A stretch of DNA of 46,149 bases from Polyangiaceae bacterium. GTDB lineage: Bacteria > Myxococcota_A > Polyangia > Polyangiales > Polyangiaceae. Below the pieces are notes generated by a model. The model ran no database searches. It was not told the origin of the DNA and worked only from the letters and a program-made list of their open reading frames with translations. Shown in pieces: positions 40,896 to 46,149 of the stretch (its first letter is position 1; every line of letters starts with the position of its first letter). Made by a program: the position numbers and the translations under genes. The stretch is taken from positions 1 to 46,149 of the forward strand of contig WQZB01000039.1 in assembly GCA_009780955.1 (NCBI GenBank). The letters run 5' to 3'.

Positions 40896-41510
40896 CTACT
40901 GCCTTCTTCTCGTCGCATGACAATCAGCTCCAATTGCATCATGGCGCCAGCAATCGACGAAATGGTCGTTGACCATGCCGACCGCCTGCATGAAGGCGTA
41001 AACGATGGTCGGTCCGCAGAACTTGAAGCCCTTGTCGGCGAGAGCCTTCGACAAGCGCCGCGAGATGTCGGTCTCCGCCGGTATCTCGCTTCTGTCGCGC
41101 CATTTGTTCTGCACAGGCTCGCCGTCGACGAAGTCCCAAATGAAAGCTGAGAAATCCTGCTTTCCGGCGAGATCGAGATAGGCGCATGCCGACTTGACAG
41201 CGCCCTCGATCTTGGCGCGGTTGCGCACGATGCCGGCATCCGCCATCAGGCTCGCAATCTTCCTGTCGGTGTAGCGCGCCATGCGCTGCGGCTCGAATCC
41301 GTCGAAGGCGCTGCGGAAATTCTCGCGTTTTCTCAGGATGGTGATCCAAGAAAGGCCGGCCTGGAAGCCATCGAGCACCAGCTTCTCGAAAAGCGCGCGA
41401 CCGTCAATTTCGGGCACACCCCAATCCACATCGTGGTAGGCCACATAGAGAGGATCTGTTCCCGGCCAGAAACAGCGCATGTGTCCGTCAGGATGCAGAA
41501 TCGTGCTCAT
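40896..41510 (-). CDS. tag: DNA-3-methyladenine glycosylase I
   Basis: Tag removes 3-methyladenine from alkylated DNA. The zinc site (Cys in MRCFWPGTDPLYVAYHD, with the first His, and His/Cys in NDHFVDCWRH near the end) is complete. The central block WGVPEIDGRALFEKLVLDGF and QAGLSWITILRKRENFRSAF are highly typical. At 204 residues the length fits. Codon use and motif details look like those of alpha- or beta-proteobacteria, so acquisition is possible. The convergent OsmC gene ends 10 bases away. Confidence 0.92.
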   Translation of the reverse strand: MSTILHPDGHMRCFWPGTDPLYVAYHDVDWGVPEIDGRALFEKLVLDGFQAGLSWITILRKRENFRSAFDGFEPQRMARYTDRKIASLMADAGIVRNRAKIEGAVKSACAYLDLAGKQDFSAFIWDFVDGEPVQNKWRDRSEIPAETDISRRLSKALADKGFKFCGPTIVYAFMQAVGMVNDHFVDCWRHDAIGADCHATRRRQ

Positions 41511-41553
41511 CGGTTCTCCAGTAGGTTGAGTCGGTGATTCCTTCCCGGAATTT

Positions 41554-42273
41554 TTAGCCCAAGATGCGTCGCAGCTCGGCGACGCGCTTCTCGAGTGATG
41601 TCACTACGGCATCGACCTTCGCCCGCTGCTCGCCCGTCATATTCGCGACGTCGCTCCGGCGGAAGAGGAGCTTGCCGGTCTCTTCGTTGCGCAAGACACG
41701 AAGGCATGCCTCGGCGGCCTTCAGTATCTCAGGTGACCGTTTTCTCCCAGGTTCGGAAGCCTCTTTGCCGTGCTCCTTTTGCACCAGCATCCGAACCTTC
41801 TGGACACTGAGCCCGCCCTCGACGACCTTTGAGGCAAGTTGCTCGAGCTTCTCCGGCGCACGCACCCGAAGCAATTCCACGCGGTGGCTTGGAGGCAGTT
41901 GACGAAAATTCGACGCTCGCGGGAGTTGCTTGGTTACTGCCGCGAGCCGTAACGCGTTCGAGAGGAACGTGCGGCTCACCGGCAACTCCAGCGATTCGCA
42001 ACGCTCGATCAACATGCTGAGCGACGCATGCTTGCTCGAACGCGACGAAAAATAGAGTTCTGGATCGTTGTCGTAGAACTCCTGCAGCAAATACGTGCCG
42101 ATGTCATCGAGACCCCTCGACACCGTCCTCGCGACTACCTCGCGGATGTGCGCGACGGCGCGTTCGACCAGCGCGCTGTCGGCCTGCTCTGCAGACGCAG
42201 GAAGATCTATGACTTCGGCTGCTATGGCCTCAGATCTCTTTGCGACGGACGTCGTCTTGCTCACTATGCTCAT
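41554..42273 (-). CDS. helical protein of unknown function with upstream palindrome
   Basis: This is a 239-residue protein. The middle (LDDIGTYLLQEFYDNDPELY, SSKHASLSMLIERCESLELP, FLSNALRLAAVTKQLPRASN, FRQLPPSHRVELLRVRAPEK, SKVVEGGLSVQKVRMLVQKE) has the layout of the DUF1016 N-terminal helical domain, without its nuclease. The C-terminal 60 residues form a coiled-coil-like end (VDAVVTSLEKRVAELRRILG). It may bind DNA (inference). AGGGAG precedes the ATG at 42273. A 28-base near-perfect palindrome lies 93-120 bases upstream, and a piece of the gene with a second copy of the palindrome is found at 32.9-33.0 kb. The gene therefore belongs to a repeated family. Confidence 0.6.
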   Translation of the reverse strand: MSIVSKTTSVAKRSEAIAAEVIDLPASAEQADSALVERAVAHIREVVARTVSRGLDDIGTYLLQEFYDNDPELYFSSRSSKHASLSMLIERCESLELPVSRTFLSNALRLAAVTKQLPRASNFRQLPPSHRVELLRVRAPEKLEQLASKVVEGGLSVQKVRMLVQKEHGKEASEPGRKRSPEILKAAEACLRVLRNEETGKLLFRRSDVANMTGEQRAKVDAVVTSLEKRVAELRRILG

Positions 42274-42365
42274 CGCCTTTCTCCCTCTGGAGCCTGAAGA
42301 TCCATGTCACTAGCCGATAACGTCGCGCGCGACCTTCGGATTCGTCGATTCCCATCACTTCGGCT

Positions 42366-42403
42366 CCCACTGTTCCGACGTCGGAACAGTTGGCCAAGAC
42401 CGC
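42366..42403 (-). repeat. palindromic repeat, right copy
   Basis: The 28-base core (42366-42393, one mismatch at 42368) is centred on TTCCGAC/GTCGGAA and extends to GCGGTC on the minus strand. It starts one base beyond the ddh stop codon and stands upstream of the helical-protein gene. It is the inverted copy of 32983-33020. No other feature is seen in the gap 42274-42404. Confidence 0.8.
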
Positions 42404-42404
42404 G

Positions 42405-43316
42405 TCACACCAACGTTTTGATCAGCGTTTCCCGGTCGCCTGGCAGCAGATCCATCGGCGCGATTTCCGGCATCGTGTAGGCGCCGGGTTGCAGCCGCAG
42501 TGCCGCGGCGCGGGCGCAGGAAACCATGATCTGCGAGGTGAGCGCAGGGTTGTTGATGCTCATGCGGAATTCGAATGTCTGATTGTGCGTGATGCCGCTG
42601 ACGCCCTTGCGCTCCATCAAGACGCCGTGGCCCATGTCTTTGAGTTCATCGATGCTTGGCACGGCGAAGACACGGGTATCGTCATGGGCGAAATATTCGT
42701 CTTCCTTGATTGCCGCCGCCACCTGCGCCAGCTCTGCGCCGGGTTCGAGTTCGACGTAGACCATGCGCCGATGCACGCCTGTGCCCGTAGGGATCGTCAT
42801 CGACAGCGCGTCTTTGACGCCCGGCTTCGACTTGGCGCAAACCGAATGGCCCATGCTCATGCCGGGGCCGAAGTTGGTGTAGGTCAGGCCTTTGGGCGCC
42901 ATCGCCAATAGAAGCGCGCGCAGCATGGAATCGCTGCCGGGGTCCCAACCGGCGGAAACGACCGCGACGCTGCCGTGTTTTTTGCCGATGGCGTCCAGGT
43001 TCGAGCGCAGTTGCCACAATTTCTCGCCGTGAATGTCGAAGCTGTCGACCGTGTGGATGCCGCGGGCCAGATATTGCGGCGCGGTTTCTGGAATGCTGCG
43101 GGTCGGGCCGCAGAGCAGCGCCACGTCGACCTTACCCAGCATGCTGACATCGGTGACGACTTTGATCCCGGCCAGTTTTTCCGCCTCCTCCTTTGATGCC
43201 GCCGCCGTACGCCGGACGACTCCGGCCAGTTCCATGTCCGGTGCCGCCTGTACTGCTTCGACTGCAAAGCGACCGATGTTGCCATACCCCACTACCGAAA
43301 TTCGCAAAGTTTTCAT
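42405..43316 (-). CDS. ddh: meso-diaminopimelate dehydrogenase
   Basis: This is an NADP-dependent enzyme that converts tetrahydrodipicolinate plus ammonia to meso-diaminopimelate in one step for lysine and peptidoglycan. The 303-residue length fits. It has VVGYGNIGRFAVEAV (NADP), LLCGPTRSIPETAPQYLARG, HTVDSFDIHGEKL, SAGWDPGSDSMLRALL and NFGPGMSMGHSVCAKS. Its composition and motif style look proteobacterial, and it stands alone, not in a lysine operon. The palindromic repeat follows its stop directly. Confidence 0.9.
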   Translation of the reverse strand: MKTLRISVVGYGNIGRFAVEAVQAAPDMELAGVVRRTAAASKEEAEKLAGIKVVTDVSMLGKVDVALLCGPTRSIPETAPQYLARGIHTVDSFDIHGEKLWQLRSNLDAIGKKHGSVAVVSAGWDPGSDSMLRALLLAMAPKGLTYTNFGPGMSMGHSVCAKSKPGVKDALSMTIPTGTGVHRRMVYVELEPGAELAQVAAAIKEDEYFAHDDTRVFAVPSIDELKDMGHGVLMERKGVSGITHNQTFEFRMSINNPALTSQIMVSCARAAALRLQPGAYTMPEIAPMDLLPGDRETLIKTLV

Positions 43317-43498
43317 GGTGTTTTCGATCTTCTGTTATTTGGAGACGACACGAATAGTACAGATGGTTCAGGAATGGATCACGCTGCGGAAAAATCGGGG
43401 CAAGGCCAGACTCCTCGTCGCACCCACTTCCAAATCGCGCCATCTGCCAGTTATAAGGACGAGCCGCCGTCGAGTTCAGCGCGACGACGCTTCTTTTG

Positions 43499-45136
43499 AT
43501 GGAAAGCGAACTCCACGCCCAGACGCGACGGCTCCGAGGTTCGCCGTACCCGCGCTTCGTCGGCAAGGGATTGCTGCTTGGGGCCCGGCTCGGCGTTGCC
43601 CGCTGGGACCGCGCGCTCGAGCATGTCGAGGCGGAGCAGGCGCGAGCGCTCGCAGACATCGTTCGGCATGCTGCCAGAACCGAGTTCGGGCGCGCGCACG
43701 GCTTTGCCTCGGTTCGGCGTTACGAGGACTTCGTCCGGCGTGTCCCCATCGGGGATTACGACACGTTTTCTCCGTATATCGAACGAATGCGGCGCGGCGA
43801 GCGAGGCCTGCTCGTGCCGGAGGCGGTACGGTACTTTGGGAATTCTTCCGGAAGCTCGACGGCCGGTCGATCGAAGTTTTTGCCGATCACCGAACGCCAG
43901 ATCGCACATCAACGTCGTGCCGGCGCCGACACGCTGATGCGCTGGGTCGCGTGGTCGAAGGACGACGCGCTCGTCCGCGGGTTCACCGTCGGCCTCTTCC
44001 CTCCGACGACGATGCGCGCCCTGGGCCCCACGCTCGTGACGTCGAATCCGGCCTTGATGGTGACGCGGATGCCGGCGCTGACGCGGCCCATCTACCTGCC
44101 TCACGACGACATCAAGCGGATGGCGAACTACGACGACAAGCTCACCGCGATCGCGGAGCGCTATCTCGACTGGGACGTCCGCGCGGTGGCAGGCACGACC
44201 TGTTGGTTCTCGCTCCTCTTCCAGAAGGTCCTCGACGTCGCGCACAAGCGTGGCCGTTGCGTCGACTCGGTGTCCGCGATCTGGCCAAACCTCCGCGTCC
44301 TGCTCGGGGGCGGTGTCTCGGCCGAGCCATACATCCCGATCCTGCAGCGCCTGCTCGGACGCGATGACGTCGCGCTCGTCGACACATACAACGCGACCGA
44401 AGGCGGAATCTACGCGGCGACGGATTTTTCCGGCGCACGCGGCATGCTCATGCTGCCCCATCGAGGCACCTTCTTCGAGTTCGTGCCGCTCGATGCGCGC
44501 GAGCAGCGCGAGCGGGCGACGCGTGTTCCCCTCTGGGCCGTTGAGCGCGACCGGCTCTACTCGATCATCGTGACGACGACGTCCGGTCTCTACGGCTACG
44601 AAATCGGCGACATCGTCCGTTTTCCATCCGTGTCGCCTCTGCGCATCGAGTTCGCTGGCCGTCTGAGCGGGTGCCTCTCGCTCACCCAGGAGCTCACCAC
44701 ACACGTCGACATCGAGCGAGCCGTCGCGCACGCGTCCGCGAAGGTGCCGTGCCGCACGATCGATTTCGGCGCCGCGGCAGATTTCGTCGACGCGAATGGT
44801 GCTAACGGTGCCAGCGGCGACGTGAAGGGGCGCTACACCCTCTACGTCGAGTTCGACGAAGGAGCCGAGCCCTCGTCGCTCGACGCGTTCGCGAAAGCAT
44901 TCGACGAAGGCCTGGCCATCCAGAACCGCGTTTACCGCGAGCATCGCGCTGGAGACGTCGCATTGCTCGCGCCTGCCGTCGAGCCGATCGTTCGAGGTGG
45001 CGCGAAAGGCTTCCTCGACGCGGCGACAGGCGGTAATGTCCAGGGAAAATTCCCGCGTATTTTGGACGAGGCGCGAAAAACCAAGCTCGTTCCATACACG
45101 CGCCGCGGGCGCAAAGAGAGAGTCGGAGTGCCATGA
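43499..45136 (+). CDS. GH3 auxin-responsive-promoter-family acyl-adenylase
   Basis: This is a 545-residue member of the GH3 family (ANL-type acyl-acid amido synthetases known from plants; bacterial roles are mostly unknown). Motifs are YFGNSSGSSTAGRSKFLPIT (ATP-binding loop), VLLGGGVSAEPYIP, VDTYNATEGGIYA (adenylate site) and LYGYEIGDIVRF. A Ser/Gly/Asn-rich insert (VDANGANGASGD) marks the C-terminal domain. The ATG at 43499 is used; a TTG just before it is in the same frame. The stop overlaps the ATG of the inositol-phosphate synthase gene, so the two enzymes are made together. Confidence 0.85.
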   Translation: MESELHAQTRRLRGSPYPRFVGKGLLLGARLGVARWDRALEHVEAEQARALADIVRHAARTEFGRAHGFASVRRYEDFVRRVPIGDYDTFSPYIERMRRGERGLLVPEAVRYFGNSSGSSTAGRSKFLPITERQIAHQRRAGADTLMRWVAWSKDDALVRGFTVGLFPPTTMRALGPTLVTSNPALMVTRMPALTRPIYLPHDDIKRMANYDDKLTAIAERYLDWDVRAVAGTTCWFSLLFQKVLDVAHKRGRCVDSVSAIWPNLRVLLGGGVSAEPYIPILQRLLGRDDVALVDTYNATEGGIYAATDFSGARGMLMLPHRGTFFEFVPLDAREQRERATRVPLWAVERDRLYSIIVTTTSGLYGYEIGDIVRFPSVSPLRIEFAGRLSGCLSLTQELTTHVDIERAVAHASAKVPCRTIDFGAAADFVDANGANGASGDVKGRYTLYVEFDEGAEPSSLDAFAKAFDEGLAIQNRVYREHRAGDVALLAPAVEPIVRGGAKGFLDAATGGNVQGKFPRILDEARKTKLVPYTRRGRKERVGVP

Positions 45137-46149
45137 GCAGAGTTGGAATCCTTATCGTCGGCATCAACGGCGCCGTGGCCACCACGGTGGTCGCAGGGGT
45201 CGAGCTTATGAAGCGCGGGCTCGTCCCGCGCGTCGGTATGATCACCGAAAAGACCAACGCCCGAATCGACGAGGCGATCCACGGGCTGATGGCCTTTGCG
45301 CCGCTCGAGGATCTCGTCTTCGGAGGGTGGGACGTCCGCTATCCAAACGCCTACGAGGGCGCGCTTCAACACAACGTGCTGCCCCGCGCGGCCCTGGATG
45401 CGGTAGCTGGAGCGCTGCAAGCCGTGACCCCCTGGCCCGGCGCGTTCGCCCGCGAGTACGCGGAGAACGTCGTCGGCGATCACGTCATTCGCGCGCCGAG
45501 CCATCGCGAGGTGATCGCGGTGCTCACGCGCGATATCGAGCTCTTCAAACTATCGCACCGCCTCGAGCGCCTCGTCATGGTGAACCTCGCGTCGACGGAG
45601 GCGTATCGCGCCCCGTCGGCTGTTCATGCGACGCTCGACGCATTCGAGGCTGGCCTCGACGCGAGCTCACCCGAAATCACGCCTGCGATGTGCTACTTCT
45701 ACGCGGCGCTCCGCCTCGGCATTCCGTATTGCAACTTCACCCCGAGCCTCACGAACGTGCCGGCGCTCGCCGAGCTCGCAGATCGCACGCAGGCACCCTA
45801 CGCGGGCATGGACGGTAAAACGGGCCAAACGATGATGAAAACCGCGCTCGCCGCGGCTCTCCGCGTGCGACGGCTTCACATCGACGGATGGTTCTCTACG
45901 AACTTCCTCGGCAACAACGATGGCCTCGTGTTGGACGCCCCCGGCTCAAACAAAACGAAGGTCATGTCGAAGACGTCCGTGCTCGATTCGGTCGTCGGCT
46001 ACGGCGTCGAGAACCATCAGGTCCATATCCACTACTACAAGCCGCGCGGCGACTCGAAGGAGGCCTGGGACAACATCGACATCACGGGCTTTGCCGGCAT
46101 CCCGATGCAGATCAAGGTGAACTTCCTCTGCCAGGATTCAGCGCTCGCC
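45133..46149 (+). CDS. ino1: myo-inositol-3-phosphate synthase (3' end outside window)
   Basis: This enzyme makes inositol-3-phosphate from glucose-6-phosphate using NAD. 339 codons are visible and the frame is open at the window edge. It has the NAD motif VGILIVGINGAVATT, the GLMAFAPLEDLVFGGWDVR segment, DGKTGQTMMKTALA, the highly conserved STNFLGNNDGLVLDAPGS followed by NKTKVMSKTS, and VHIHYYKPRGDSKEAWDNID. The ATG at 45133 overlaps the GH3 stop by 4 bases. Inositol for phosphatidylinositol-type lipids is the known use in bacteria that have this enzyme; the GH3 partner may use or modify a product (inference). Confidence 0.92.
   Translation, partial: MSRVGILIVGINGAVATTVVAGVELMKRGLVPRVGMITEKTNARIDEAIHGLMAFAPLEDLVFGGWDVRYPNAYEGALQHNVLPRAALDAVAGALQAVTPWPGAFAREYAENVVGDHVIRAPSHREVIAVLTRDIELFKLSHRLERLVMVNLASTEAYRAPSAVHATLDAFEAGLDASSPEITPAMCYFYAALRLGIPYCNFTPSLTNVPALAELADRTQAPYAGMDGKTGQTMMKTALAAALRVRRLHIDGWFSTNFLGNNDGLVLDAPGSNKTKVMSKTSVLDSVVGYGVENHQVHIHYYKPRGDSKEAWDNIDITGFAGIPMQIKVNFLCQDSALA

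Noticed and set aside
32983..42403. Composite transposon bounded by the inverted palindromic repeats
   Set aside because: The two repeats are inverted and outward-consistent, but the core is itself palindromic, no transposase adjoins either copy, and no target duplication is seen. A dispersed repeat is the simpler reading.
32132..42404. Site-specific integration island with a duplicated tRNA-Asn end
   Set aside because: No second copy of the tRNA 3' end and no integrase gene were found in the window.
43451..44944. 497-residue minus-strand open frame
   Set aside because: It is antisense to the GH3 gene, whose motifs are clear; the minus-strand product is Arg/Asp/Glu-rich and has no family features.

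Overview
The window is GC-rich DNA, about 65-70% G+C by eye in most genes, with long dense operons. It most resembles a myxobacterium (Myxococcota, Polyangia). The support is inference from gene style: secreted lipoproteins with Asp/Ser/Ala-rich linkers, a sensor-less histidine kinase beside a sigma54-type regulator that lacks the sigma54 motif, a B. subtilis-like SdhA/SdhB pair, and a GH3-family acyl-adenylase coupled to inositol-phosphate synthase. No rRNA gene or other decisive marker is present. Two tRNA genes are present (Arg-CCG, Asn-GTT).

Layout. 1-2.9 kb: an aldehyde dehydrogenase (5' end outside the window) followed by a GMC alcohol oxidase/dehydrogenase, a pair able to take an alcohol to an acid. 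2.9-6.0 kb, minus strand: a tightly coupled three-gene cassette (ParA-like ATPase, SIR2-like NAD-binding protein, DNA methyltransferase) that is clearly more A+T-rich than its neighbours. It is the best candidate in the window for an undescribed defence system. 6.1-7.5 kb: a DUF4833-like exported protein and an inositol-monophosphatase-family enzyme. 7.5-8.65 kb: a decayed IS3-family element. 8.7-12.5 kb, minus strand: a ClpA/ClpC-type unfoldase, a zinc-ribbon membrane protein and RsmG. 12.6-15.8 kb: an AmgK-like sugar kinase coupled to a GH35-like glycosidase. 15.8-17.1 kb: two tandem CAP-domain lipoproteins. 17.2-20.7 kb: sdhA and sdhB, separated by a small gene and a nucleotidyltransferase gene; no sdhC is nearby. 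21-24.2 kb: a diguanylate cyclase, the degenerate NtrC-like regulator and a histidine kinase. 24.2-32.2 kb: a structured inverted-repeat element, tRNA-Arg, two small lipoproteins, a TPR-like protein, an alpha/beta hydrolase, an ArnT-like glycosyltransferase, a DmdC-like acyl-CoA dehydrogenase and tRNA-Asn.

32.4-42.4 kb, downstream of tRNA-Asn, reads as an accessory region. It holds a membrane hydrolase gene whose 3' end is repeat debris, a second truncated IS3 copy, remains of hypothetical genes, a RHH antitoxin with an intact operator next to a truncated GNAT toxin, and a coupled operon of a DUF1016/PD-(D/E)xK nuclease and a PLD-like protein (second defence candidate). After these come a lipoprotein, a spermidine-synthase-like methyltransferase, OsmC, Tag glycosylase and a helical protein gene. 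A 28-bp near-perfect palindrome lies upstream of that last gene, and the palindrome recurs 9.4 kb away beside a fragment of the same gene. 42.4-46.1 kb: diaminopimelate dehydrogenase, then GH3 and inositol-3-phosphate synthase (3' end outside the window).

All identifications rest on motif reading of translated frames. No database search was possible.
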